Numbered from the stretch's first letter, positions 1-9,860 are shown. The stretch: DNA of 64,000 bases from Primulina eburnea (GCF_022965805.1 NW_027330912.1:30494-94493); one strand, 5' to 3'. Notes: generated from the sequence alone by a model not told the origin. Numbers and translations are program-made.

Positions 1-1396
1 CTTGGTCAACATGTCGATACCGAAAATACAATCAAAATCAGATAAACCAAGCACAATACAGTCTAACTCAATCGTATGCCCATCGTACTGCATTATACAC
101 GATTTCACAGATTTCACCGATATCAAACCTGTTCCTAACGGAGACGTGACAAATACTACAGTAGCTAAGGACTCAACAGGCAATGAATGCATTAAAGCAA
201 ATCGCTCAGACATAAAAGTATGTGATGCACCAGTATCAATCAGTACATAAGCAGGATAACCAGAAATAAAACAGTTACCTGCAACTACATCATCAGGTGC
301 ATCTTGTGCCTGCGCCTCGGTCAAAGCAAAAACTCTGGCCTGCTGTCTCAGAGGCTGGCTCGCGATCTGGCCCCCTCCTGGCCTCTGCTGTGACAGAGTA
401 GACGGTGCTGGTTGAAAGGAATGAACGGCAGAAGATCGTCTCCCTGTCTGAGCCGCTGATCCAGACGACTCAGCAGCTTGTGATCCCTGGGCACTCCTCT
501 GGGGACACACTCGGGCAAAGTGTCCCTGCTGTTTACAGATACGACAGCTGCAAACTACTCCTCGGCACTGATCTGTGGAATGTCTCCCTCCACAAGTACC
601 ACAGTATGGTCCTGCATAGCTCTGGTTCTGACCGGTCTGTCTAGAGCCACTCGAACTGGACGAGGTAGTCCCTGATTTCTTGAATTGCTTTCCTCTAGCC
701 TTCAAGAAATTCTTCTTCCCGGTACTACTGCTGCTGCCACCTTCAAATCGAGGAGGTGGTTGTTGTCCCGGTGCTGGAAGCACAAACGAAGCCTCTCTCT
801 GCCTCATCAGGCCTGCCTCAGCTCCCTTGGCTCTGTTTAGGGCATCGGTGAAGTTGTTGGGCCTCCCAGTATTCACCAGAGTAAAAATTTCAGGATTTAG
901 GCCATTTATGAACTGGTCTGCTACGGCCTCATCACTTCCTGCCATGAGGGGCAAATCGGAGCAGAGTAGAAAACATAGCCACATAATCCTCAATGTTCAA
1001 CTGGCCTTGTTTCAGGTTCGCAAACTCGGCTCCCTTGTCCTTCCTATAAGAAACTAGAAAGAACCGTAGATAGAATTCAGTCTTAAACACATTCCAGGTA
1101 ATGGCCATACCTCTCTGTTCCAATGCCCTTCTAGTCGTGATCCACCAGTGTTTAGCAACGTCATGCAACTGGTGTATTATCAGTTTCGCCCTCTTTTCCT
1201 CAGTATACTCCAAAGAGTCAAACAGTGATTCAATATCGTCCAACCAACTTTCACATTCCACGGAGTTCTCCGTTCCTTTCAAAGTCGGTGGATGAAATGA
1301 CTGAAACCTTTTCAGCAATTTCTCCATTGCTGTAGGTGTCACATCCATGGGAGGATTCGAGGTACTCCCCTGTTCTGGCATTCTCCTTGGAGGCAT
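1..1396 (-). pseudogene. gag-protease (pol N-terminus), frameshifted and cut by the window edge
   Basis: The ATG at 1394-1396 begins a 154-residue frame with the retrotransposon gag (capsid) pattern: a WLDDIESLF segment, a KHWW tract, then EFANLKQGQLNIEDY. This frame runs into TGA at 932-934. A net one-base shift near 941-946 moves to a second frame that stays open to position 1. That frame has a Ser/Lys-rich linker, two zinc knuckles (about 505-603: an atypical C-X2-C-X3-H-X4-C followed by a canonical C-X2-C-X4-H-X4-C), a Gln/Ala-rich spacer, then a retropepsin-like protease with DTGASHTF (Asp codon at 235-237) and a downstream IFGIDML strand. Gag packages the RNA and the protease processes the polyprotein. 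Whether the frameshift is mutation or assembly error cannot be told; the copy as read cannot make an intact polyprotein. Confidence 0.88.
505..603 (-). other. Paired gag zinc knuckles
   Basis: Two Cys/His motifs lie 7 residues apart on the minus strand. The first reads CGTCGGRHSTDQC (three residues between the second Cys and His instead of four); the second reads CRICKQQGHFARVC, a textbook CCHC knuckle. They bind the element's RNA in the nucleocapsid part of gag. Double knuckles with a shortened first one occur in several plant gypsy families. Confidence 0.85.
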
Positions 1397-1618
1397 ATCT
1401 GATAACCAAAAGGGTTAGCAGTTTCAACAATAATCCTATTTCAAGCCTCCCTGGATCATCTTACAGCTAATCCATTCCAATAATACACAATACCATATCA
1501 ATAGCAGATAAGTCAGGTAACATGTATTAAAACAGGAATCATGCTAGCAATCAAAAGCAGGAAAGAAAACACATTCTACCCCGCTCACTATCTCCTATCT
1601 CAATCTCAAGGATCTATA
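1397..1618 (-). other. Untranslated leader between PBS and gag
   Basis: About 220 bp lie between the primer-binding site and the gag ATG. In LTR retrotransposons this segment usually holds packaging and dimerisation signals. I see no reading frame of note and cannot identify a specific structure. Confidence 0.6.
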
Positions 1619-1630
1619 GCTCTGATCCCA
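1619..1630 (-). other. Primer-binding site, initiator-Met tRNA type
   Basis: The minus strand reads TGGGATCAGAGC, two bases (GG) after the LTR end. It differs at one position from TGGTATCAGAGC, the complement of the 3' end of plant initiator Met-tRNA that most plant gypsy and copia elements use to prime minus-strand DNA synthesis. Position next to the LTR and this match together make the call firm; the single mismatch may be decay. Confidence 0.85.
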
Positions 1631-1710
1631 CCTGTTGTGGGGACCCGGACGCTAATCAAGTTCTTAATCATCATTGGGACCAATTAATCAATAATAAACC
1701 AGAGTCTAAA

Positions 1711-1725
1711 TTTTTTTTTTTTTTT
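1711..1725. repeat. T15 homopolymer in LTR
   Basis: A run of 15 T on the plus strand near the U5 end of the LTR. Length is likely to vary or be misread; no function is assigned. Confidence 0.6.
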
Positions 1726-2153
1726 AAACTGCGGAACGTAGTGATATACAACATATATACATATCAGTATATAAAATACAAATCCTGTATTTCAACATTT
1801 ATTCAAACTAGGGTTTAAAACTAAAGTCAAGTGTTTAACCCTACATCTAGTCCAAGTCCGGTGCCACCACTCTAATCACGATCTAGCTCTTCATCTCCTC
1901 GACCCTGGACCTGTCCCACATGTTGTCAAGTACACATACAGACAAGACAACAGCCGGATATACCGGTGAGAATATAATCCCCAGTATAAATCAATGAAAC
2001 ATGCAATCATATAAACAACTATAAAGCATGTAGTCAGGTAACATGAATATGTATCAAAATCTGAAACATAAACAATATCAAATGAAACTGTCGACATTAC
2101 TCATAATTCAGACTAGACTCAATCCTAGTCTAGGGATCCCGATTTCCAGATAT

Positions 2154-2338
2154 GGTATTCCTATATCGAATTCCGTAAAGGATGGAACCATAATCTCTAT
2201 TACTCGATATAACCAGTGCCCTGGTATTCCTATATCGAATTCCGTAATAGAAGAATTCCAATACCCTTTACTCGATATAACCAAATATGGTGTTCCTATA
2301 TCGAATTCCGTAATAGATTCCATTACTCGATATAACCA
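2154..2338. repeat. 67-bp tandem repeat in LTR, about 2.75 copies
   Basis: The unit starts GGTATTCCTATATCGAATTC at 2154 and 2223, with a one-base variant (GGTGTTCC) at 2289, and each copy closes with ACTCGATATAACCA. Periods are 69 and 66 bp. Each copy holds TATATCGA near its start and TCGATATA near its end, so it is a small imperfect inverted repeat. It lies in the probable R-U5 part of the LTR. Minisatellites inside plant LTRs are common and usually vary in copy number between copies of the element. Confidence 0.85.
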
Positions 2339-3188
2339 AACATCCAGTGTCCTGACCTAACCGTTAAGGACTGTAGCTCTATCGCTAGCATCCTATCTTG
2401 AGACATCGTGCAATGTGCCGTGGCGATACCACCACTATCCGGCACTTCTGTCACAAGATAACTTGTCTAATACCTGTCATCTAAATTCAAGATAACAAGT
2501 ACATTAGCCAATTTAATGCAAATATCCATGCAATAAAATAAAGTATGTGATTTAGGGAAACCCAAGTCTAAACCGACTCAAGTCCATCTCCCAATACCAC
2601 ATTGACTTATACCTTTCTTTCGTCGGTTTCTGGCTCTGTCGATGTCCTGAACTCAAAGCCTATCTGGTACTGACAATATCAATAGTCTCATATCAATATA
2701 CCCGTCCATTCCATAATAATCTGATCAATCTGGATTTAATTCAAAATCAACAGTATAACGGTACAATTCCAATATCCCCGTCTATACCAATTCACCAGAT
2801 AATAGTTACAATCCATAACCCATATCCAATACAATCTATAATCAATCCATAATCCAAATCTGTCCGGTATTAACTGATTATAATCAGAAAATCATAACAA
2901 TTTCATAATCAGTCTATCTCTTAATCTGACTTCGATTTTACGATGTCTAACATGTCAAGAACATCATATCTGAATCCTATTCAATTCTGACAATAGCATA
3001 ATTTCAAAACATGTCAAAACGTAGCAAAACATATGTCAAGTTGTAGCCTACGTCGATAGAATTACCGTACCGAAGTCGGATTACGATTTGGACAGACGGA
3101 TATTGCACGGTAGAATTTTGAAATGTACGAAGCTAGCTTTTCCTCAAAGCTCTCGTTCTGAGTTTCTTTCAAGAAACACTTCTTGCAT

Positions 3189-3210
3189 GTATATATATAT
3201 ATATATATAC
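3189..3210 (-). promoter_or_regulatory. (TA)n tract, candidate LTR TATA box
   Basis: About ten TA dinucleotides lie within the LTR, about 400 bp from its 5' end and just downstream (in minus-strand sense) of the palindrome cluster. For the LTR promoter this is a sensible TATA position, leaving about 1.5 kb of R-U5. It is also simply a microsatellite, so the role is inferred. Confidence 0.45.
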
Positions 3211-3258
3211 TCACGGTGCATAACAAGCCATTTGTCAAATTTCCATGCTGCATGACTC

Positions 3259-3483
3259 GCGCATATGCGCCACATCTTCCGCGCATATGCGCGAGACCTA
3301 CTGGATTCGGCCTCGGCAGCTCGCGCATATGCGCGACTCTTTCCGCGCATATGCGCGAGGGCTACTGGAGTTTACCGTGGCGTTCCGCACAACTCGCGCA
3401 TATGCGCGCACATTCATCGCGCATATGCGCGAGACCTTCTGTCCTGTTGGCGCATGTGCGCGCATTGGTTCGCGCATGTGCGC
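3259..3483. repeat. Cluster of eight 12-bp palindromes in LTR U3
   Basis: GCGCATATGCGC occurs at 3259, 3281, 3323, 3345, 3396 and 3419, and the variant GCGCATGTGCGC at 3450 and 3472. They form four pairs with centres 22, 22, 23 and 22 bp apart, and successive pairs start 64, 73 and 54 bp apart. The six perfect copies equal their own reverse complement, and the core CATATG/CATGTG has the CANNTG form of an E-box. The block is CpG-dense in otherwise AT-rich DNA and lies 50-290 bp upstream of the TA tract in the direction of element transcription. This looks like an amplified enhancer element, but no binding protein can be named from the sequence. Confidence 0.85.
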
Positions 3484-3614
3484 CACAGCTACTGTCCTCG
3501 CACATTCCTTTTCACATGTAATCTTATTTCGTGTCTCGGTTAATCCTTTCATAATCATATCAAATTATAATTCAATAATTACTGATTACTGGGATTAATT
3601 TTCCGGGCATTACA

Positions 3615-3991
3615 AAAGAACTTAGATTGACATTTCTATGGACTTTATTTTGGGGTTGCCTAGGACTAAGAAGGGGAGGGATTCTATTTTTTTTGTTGTG
3701 GATAGATTCTCTAAGATGGCACATTTTATAGCTTGCCATAAAACCGATTATGGTTCAAACATTGCGGATTTGTTCTTTAGAGAAGTCGTTAAGTTGCTTG
3801 GCATGCCTAGAACTATTGTTTCTGGTCGCGATTTTAAATTCTTAAGTTACTTTTGGAAGACTTTATGGGCTAAACTTGGCACAAAATTATTGTTTTCTAC
3901 AACTTGTCATCCTCAAACGGATGGACAAACTGAAGTTGTCAATAGAACTTTGGGAACACTGCGTGCCATTTTTAAAAAGAACTTGGATTGA
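3615..3991 (+). repeat. First satellite monomer at the retrotransposon junction
   Basis: It starts abruptly with AAAGAACTTAGATTGAC, i.e. inside the usual junction motif, with one private change (TTAG for TTGG). The monomer is 361 bp from TGA to TGA because TTT is missing from the usual ACACTTTTGCG (near 3958). If the neighbouring LTR element made the usual 5-bp target duplication, it would be AAAGA at 3615-3619. Confidence 0.85.
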
Positions 3992-6531
3992 CATTTCTAT
4001 GGACTTTATTTTGGGTTGCCTAGGACTAAGAAGGGGAGGGATTCTATTTTTGTTGTTGTGGATAGATTCTCTAAGATGGCACATTTTATAGCTTGTCATA
4101 AAACCGATGATGCTTCAAACATTGCGGATTTGTTCTTTAGAGAAGTCGTTAGGTTGCGTGGCATGCCTAGGACTATTTTTACTGGTCGCGATGTTAAATT
4201 CTTGAGTTACTTTTGGAAGACTTTATGGGCTAAACTTGGCACAAAATTGTTGTTTTCTACTACTTGTCATCCTCAAACGCATGGACAAACTGAAGTTGTC
4301 AATAGAACTTTGGGAACACTTTTGCGTGTTATTCTTAAAAAGAACTTGGATTGACATTTCTACGGACTTTATTTTGGGGTTGCCTAGGACTAAGAAGGGG
4401 AGGGATTTTATTTTTGTTGTTGTGGATAGATTATCTAAGATGGCACATTTTATAGCTTGCCATAAAACCGATTATGGTTCAAACATTGCGGATTAGTTCT
4501 TTAGAGAAGTCGTTAAGTTGCTTGGCATGCCTAGGACTATTGTTTCTGGTCGCGATGTTAAATTCTTGAGTTACTTTTGGAAGACTTTATGGGCTAAACT
4601 TGGCACAAAATTGTTGTTTTCTACTACTTGTCATCCTCAAACGGATGGACAAACTGAAGTTGTCAATAGAACTTTGGGAACACTTTTGCGTGCCATTTTT
4701 AAAAAGAACTTGGATTGACATTTCTATGGACTTTATTTTGGGTTGCCTAGGACTAAGAAGGGGAGGGATTCTATTTTTGTTGTTGTGGATAGATTCTCTA
4801 AGATGGCACATTTTATAGCTTGTCATAAAACCGATGATGCTTCAAACATTGCGGATTTGTTCTTTAGAGAAGTCGTTAGGTTGCGTGGCATGCCTATGAC
4901 TATTTTTACTGGTCGCGATGTTAAATTCTTGAGTTACTTTTGGAAGACTTTATGGGCTAAACTTGGCACAAAATTGTTGTTTTCTACTACTTGTCATCCT
5001 CAAACGGATGGACAAACTGAAGTTGTCAATAGAACTTTGGGAACACTTTTGCGTGCCATTTTTAAAAAGAACTTGGATTGACATTTCTATTGACTTTATT
5101 TTGGGTTGCCTAGGACTAAGAAGGGGAGGGATTCTATTTTTGTTGTTGTGGATAGATTCTCTAAGATGGCACATTTTATAGCTTGTCATAAAACCGATGA
5201 AGCTTCAAACATTGCGGATTTGTTCTTTAGAGAAGTCGTTAGGTTGCGTGGCATGCCTAGGACTATTTTTACTGGTCGCGATGTTAAATTCTTGAGTTAC
5301 TTTTGGAAGACTTTATGGGCTAAACTTGGCACAAAATTGTTGTTTTCTACTACTTGTCATCCTCAAACGGATGGACAAACTGAAGTTGTCAATAGAACTT
5401 TGGGAACACTTTTGCGTGTTATTCTTAAAAAGAACTTGGATTGACATTTCTATGGACTTTATTTTGGGGTTGCCTAGGACTAAGAAGGGGAGGGATTTTA
5501 TTTTTGTTGTTGTGGATAGATTATCTAAGATGGCACATTTTATAGCTTGCCATAAAACCGATTATGGTTCAAACATTGCGGATTTGTTCTTTAGAGAAGT
5601 CGTTAAGTTGCTTGGCATGCCTAGGACCATTGTTTCTAGTCGCGATGTTAAATTCTTGAGTTACTTTTGGAAGACTTTATGGGCTAAACTTGGCACAAAA
5701 TTGTTGTTTTCTACTACTTGTCATCCTCAAACGGATGGACAAACTGAAGTTGTCAATAGAACTTTGGGAACACTTTTGCGTGCCATTTTTAAAAAGAACT
5801 TGGATTGACATTTCTATGGACTTTATTTTGGGTTGCCTAGGACTAAGAAGGGGGATTCTATTTTTGTTGTTGTGGATAGATTCTCTAAGATGGCACATTT
5901 TATAGCTTGTCATAAAACCGATGATGCTTCAAACATTGCGGATTTGTTCTTTAGAGAAGTCGTTAGGTTGCGTGGCATGCCTATGACTATTTTTACTGGT
6001 CGCGATGTTAAATTCTTGAGTTACTTTTGGAAGACTTTATGAGCTAAACTTGGCACAAAATTGTTGTTTTCTACTACTTGTCATCCTCAAACGGATGGAC
6101 AAACTGAAGTTGTCAATAGAACTTTGGGAACACTTTTGCGTGCTATTCTTAAAGAGAACTTGGATTGACATTTCTACGGACTTTATTTTGGGTTGCCTAG
6201 GACTAAGAAGGAGAGGGATTCTATTTTTGTTGTTGTGGATAGATTCTCTAAGATGGCACATTTTATAGCTTGTCATAAAACCGATGATGCTTCAAACATT
6301 GCGGATTTGTTCTTTAGAGAAGTCGTTAGGTTGCGTGGCATGCCTATGACTATTTTTACTGGTCGCGATGTTAAATTCTTGAGTTACTTTTGGAAGACTT
6401 TATGGGCTAAACTTGGCACAAAATTGTTGTTTTCTACTACTTGTCATCCTCAAACGGATGGACAAACTGAAGTTGTCAATAGAACTTTGGGAACACTTTT
6501 GCGTGCCATTTTTAAAAAGAACTTGGATTGA
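3992..6531 (+). repeat. Array block of mixed 363- and 364-bp monomers
   Basis: Seven monomers. The 363-bp class lacks one G in TTTTGGGGTTGCC, which puts ISMDFILG out of frame with LPRTKK, and tends to carry TIFTGRD instead of TIVSGRD; the 364-bp class carries DYGSN and [14 protein letters not shown]. One copy has TAG within its frame (4494-4496), and the copy at 5809-6168 has lost 3 bp in the GAAGGGGAGGG tract. Its last two monomers are repeated at 10113-10836. Confidence 0.85.
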
Positions 6532-8657
6532 CATTTCTATGGACTTTATTTTGGGGTTGCCTAGTACTAAGAAAGGGAGGGATTCTATTTTTGTTGTTGT
6601 GGATAGATTCTCTAAGATGACACATTTTATAGCTTGTCATAAAACCGATGATGCTTCAAAAATTGCGGATTTGTTCTTTAGAGAAGTCGTTACGTTGCAT
6701 GGCATGCCTAGGACTATTGTTTCTGATCGCGATGTTAAATTCTTGAGTTATTTTTGGAAGACTTTATGGGCTAAACTTGGCACAAAATTGTTGTTTTCTA
6801 CTACTTGTCATCCACGAACGGATGGACAAACTGAAGTTGTCAATAGAACGTTGGGAACACTTTTGCGTGCCATTCTTAAAAAGAACTTGGATTGACATTT
6901 CTATGGACTTTATTTTGGGGTTGCCTAGGACTAAGAATGGGAGGGATTCTATTTTTGTTGTTGTGGATAGATTCTCTAAGATGGCACATTTTGTAGCTTG
7001 TCATAAAACCGATGATGCTTCAAACATTGCGGATTTGTTCTTTAGAGAAGTCGTTAGGTTGCGTGGCATGCCTAGGACTATTGTTTCTGATCGCGATGTT
7101 ATATTCTTGAGTTACTTTTGGAAGACTTTATGGGCTAAACTTGACACAAAATTGTTGTTTTCTACTACTTGTCATCTTCAAACGGATGGACAAACTGAAG
7201 TTGTCAATAAAACTTTAAGAACACTTTTGCGTGCTATTCTTAAAAAGAACTTGGATTGACATTTCTATGGACTTTATTTTGGGGTTGCCTAGGACTAAGA
7301 AGCGGAGGGATTCTATTTTTGTTGTTGTGTATAGATTCTCTAAATTGGCACAATTTGTAGCTTGTCATAAAACCGATTATGCTTCAAACATTGCGGATTT
7401 TTCTTTAGAGAAGTCGTTAAGTTGCATGGCATGCCTATGACTATTGTTTCTGGTCGCGATGTTAAATTCTTGAGTTACTTTTGGAAGACTTTATGGGCTA
7501 AAATTGGCACAAAATTGTTGTTTGGGAACACTTTTGTGTGCCATTCTTAAAAAGAACTTGGATTGACATTTCTATGGACTTTATTTTTGGGTTGCCCAGG
7601 ACTATGAAGGGGAGGGATTCTATTTTTGTTGTTGTGGATAGATTCTCTAAGATGACACATTTTATAGCTTGTCATAAAACCGATGATGCTTCAAACATTG
7701 CGGATTTGTTCTCTAGAGAAGTCGTTATGTTGCATGGCATGTCTAGGATTATTATTTCTAGTCGCGATGTTAAATTCTTGAGTTACTTTTGGAAGACTTT
7801 ATGGGCTAAACTTGGTACAAAATTGTTGTTTTCTACTACTTGTCATCCTCAAACGGATGGACAAACTGAAGTTGTCAATAGAACTTTGGGAACACTTTTG
7901 CGTGCTATTCTTAAAAAGAACTTGGATTGACATTTCTATGGACTTTGTTTTGGGGTTGCCTAGGACTAAGAAGGGGAGGGATTCTATTTTTGTTGTTGTG
8001 GATAGATTCTCTAAGATGACACATTTTATAGCTTGTCATTAAACCGATGATGCTTCAAACATTGTGGATTTTTTCTTTAGAGAAGTCGTTACGTTGCATG
8101 GCATGCCTAGGACTATTGTTTCTAGTCGCGATGTTAAATTCTTGAGTTACTTTTGGAAGACTTTATGTGCTAAACTTGACACAAAATTGTTGTTTTTTAC
8201 GACTTGTCATCCTCAAACGGATGGAAAAATTGAAGTTGTCAATAGAACTTTGGGAACACTTTTGCGTGCTATTCTTAAAAAGAACTTGGATTGACATTTC
8301 TATGGACTTTACTTTGGGGTTGCCTAGAACTAAGAAGGGGAGGGATTCTATTTTTGTTGTTGTGGATAGATTTTCTAAGATGGCACATTTTATAGCTTGT
8401 CATAAAACCGATGATGCTTCAAACATTACCGATTTGTTCTTTAGAGAAGTCGTTAGGTTGCATGGCATGCCTAGGACTATTGTTTCTGGTCGTGATATTA
8501 AATTCTTTTGTTGCTTTTGGAAGACTTTATGGGCTAAACTTGGCACAAAATTGTTGTTTTCTACTACTTGTCATCCTCAAACGGATGGACAAACTGAAGT
8601 TTCCATAGAACTTTGGGAACACTTTTGCGTGCCATTTTTAAATAGAACTTGGATTGA
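5809..8657 (+). repeat. Multi-monomer block X, copy 1
   Basis: Eight monomers including one 307-bp deleted copy. Diagnostic variants (CATCCACGAACGG near 6811, CATCTTCAAACGG near 7172, AAGCGGAGG near 7300, GTCATTAAACC near 8036, TTCTTTTGTTGC near 8502) recur in the same order 4304 bp further on. The last monomer holds an unusual TTTCCATAGAAC in place of TTGTCAATAGAAC. Confidence 0.85.
7260..7566 (+). repeat. Internally deleted monomer (307 bp)
   Basis: TTGTTG is followed directly by TTTGGGAACAC, so the 56 bp holding [10 protein letters not shown], including the catalytic Glu, are gone. One further base is missing in GGATTTTTCTTTAG. Confidence 0.88.
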
Positions 8658-9021
8658 CATTTCTATGGACTTTATTTTGGGGTTGCCTAGTACTAAGAAG
8701 GGGAGGGATTCTATTTTTGTTGTTGTGGATAGATTCTCTAAGATGGCACATTTTATAGCTTGTCATAAAACCGATGATGCTTCAAAAATTGCGGATTTGT
8801 TCTTTAGAGAAGTCGTTACGTTGCATGGCATGCCTAGGACTATTGTTTCTGGTCGCGATGTTAAATTCTTGAGTTATTTTTGGAAGACTTTATGGGCTAA
8901 ACTTGGCACAAAATTTTTGTTTTCTACTACTTGTCATCCTCAAACGGATAGACAAACTGAACTTGTCAATACAACTTTGGGAACACTTTTGCGTGCTATT
9001 CTTAAAAAGAACTTGGATTGA
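8167..9021 (+). pseudogene. Longest integrase-like open frame in the array (284 residues)
   Basis: The frame enters from the shifted frame of one monomer, reads one integrase core (SMDF to QTEVS), passes through the altered TTTCCATAGAAC segment and reads a second core that stops at the normal junction TGA. The second catalytic Asp is Gly in both cores (SGRD). It arises by chance from a local frame change in a satellite; nothing suggests translation, and block X copy 2 has a stop (CCATATAAC, about 12908) at the same place. Confidence 0.75.
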
Positions 9022-9860
9022 CATTTCTGTGGACTTTATTTTGGGGTTGCCTAGGACTAAGAAGGGGAGTGATTCTATTTTTGTTGTTGTGGATAGATTC
9101 TCTAAGATGGCACATTTTATAGCTTGCCATAAAACCGATGATGTTCAAACATTGCGGATTTGATCTTAAGAGAAGTCGTTACGTTGCCTGGCATGCCTAG
9201 GACTATTGTTTCTGGTCGCGGTGTTATATTCTTAAGTTACTTTTGGAAGACTTTATGGGCTATACTTGGCACAAAATTGTCGTTTTCTACTACTTGTCAT
9301 CCTCAAACGGATGGAAAAACTGAAGTTGTCAATAGAACTTTGGGAACACTTTTGCGTGCTATTCTTCAAAAGAACTTGGATTGACATTTCTATGGACTTT
9401 ATTTTGGGGTTGCCTAGGACTAAGAATGGGAGGGATTCTATTTTTGTTGTTGTGGATAGATTCTCTAAGATGGCACATTTTGTAGCTTGTCATAAAACCG
9501 ATGATGCTTCAAACATTGCGGATTTGTTCTTCAGAGAAGTCGTTAGGTTGCGTGGCATCCCTAGGACTATTGTTTCTGATCGCTATGTTATATTCTTGAG
9601 TTACTTTTGGAAGACTTTATGGGCTAAACTTGACACAAAATTGTTGTTTTCTACTACTTGTCATCCTCAAACGGATGGACAAACTGAAGTTGTCAATAGA
9701 ACGTTGGGAACACTTTTGCGTGCCATTCTTAAAAAGAACTTGGATTGACATTTCTATGGACTTTATTTTGGGGTTGCCTAGGACTAAGAAGGGGAGGGAT
9801 TCTATTTTTGTTGTTGTGTATAGATTCTCTAAGATGGCACATTTTATAGTTTGTCATTAA
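8658..9860 (+). repeat. Block Y leader monomers, copy 1
   Basis: Three monomers and part of a fourth with a private set of variants: ACGGATAGACAAACTGAACTT (RQTELVNTT in translation), GGGGAGTGATTC, GATGTTCAAAC with one base lost, GGTCGCGGTGTT and ATTCTTCAAAAGAAC. The same series returns at 15.3, 17.4, 22.0 and 26.7 kb and marks the start of each block Y copy. Confidence 0.8.

Larger units (their letters stand above)
1..3614 (-). mobile_element. Ty3/gypsy LTR retrotransposon, 5' part (LTR, PBS, gag, start of protease)
   Basis: Read on the minus strand, the order is LTR, primer-binding site, leader, gag with zinc knuckles, then aspartic protease, which is the canonical 5' half of a plant Ty3/gypsy element. 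Reverse transcriptase, RNase H, integrase and the 3' LTR would lie beyond position 1. The gag matches the general pattern of plant chromoviruses; a Tekay/Del-like assignment is my inference from the gag and protease style, and reverse transcriptase would be needed to settle it. The right end is sharp: the LTR terminus TGTAATGCCC (minus strand) stops at 3614 and satellite sequence begins at 3615. A frameshift in gag suggests a non-autonomous or decayed copy. Confidence 0.93.
1633..3614 (-). repeat. 5' long terminal repeat (about 1982 bp)
   Basis: On the minus strand the LTR starts TGTAATGCCCGG at 3614 and ends CCCCACAACA at 1633, so it has the TG...CA ends typical of LTRs. The ends were placed by two independent signs: the satellite resumes immediately outside 3614, and a primer-binding site starts two bases beyond 1633. 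It contains no gene. Inside it are a cluster of GCGCATATGCGC palindromes (3259-3483), a TA-rich tract (3189-3210), a 67-bp tandem repeat (2154-2338) and a T15 run (1711-1725). The short open frames in 3062-3598 on both strands are by-products of the palindromes. The partner 3' LTR is outside the window, so divergence, and hence age, cannot be estimated. Confidence 0.9.

Noticed and set aside
2..250. Plus-strand 82-residue frame at the left edge
   Set aside because: It is the antisense of the aspartic protease of the minus-strand retrotransposon.
680..1057. Plus-strand 125-residue frame
   Set aside because: It is antisense to gag, which has clear capsid and zinc-knuckle motifs on the minus strand.
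1891..2360. Short frames in the middle of the LTR
   Set aside because: They overlap the 67-bp minisatellite, lie within an LTR and have no recognisable domain.
3062..3598. Several overlapping open frames of 68-117 residues on both strands with repeated RAYAR/RICA-like words
   Set aside because: They are produced by the palindromic GCGCATATGCGC motif, which reads alike on both strands; no start context or domain supports a gene.
1633..3614. The LTR promoter driving transcription of the satellite
   Set aside because: The 5' LTR reads leftwards, away from the array, so read-through from its normal start would not enter the repeats to its right.
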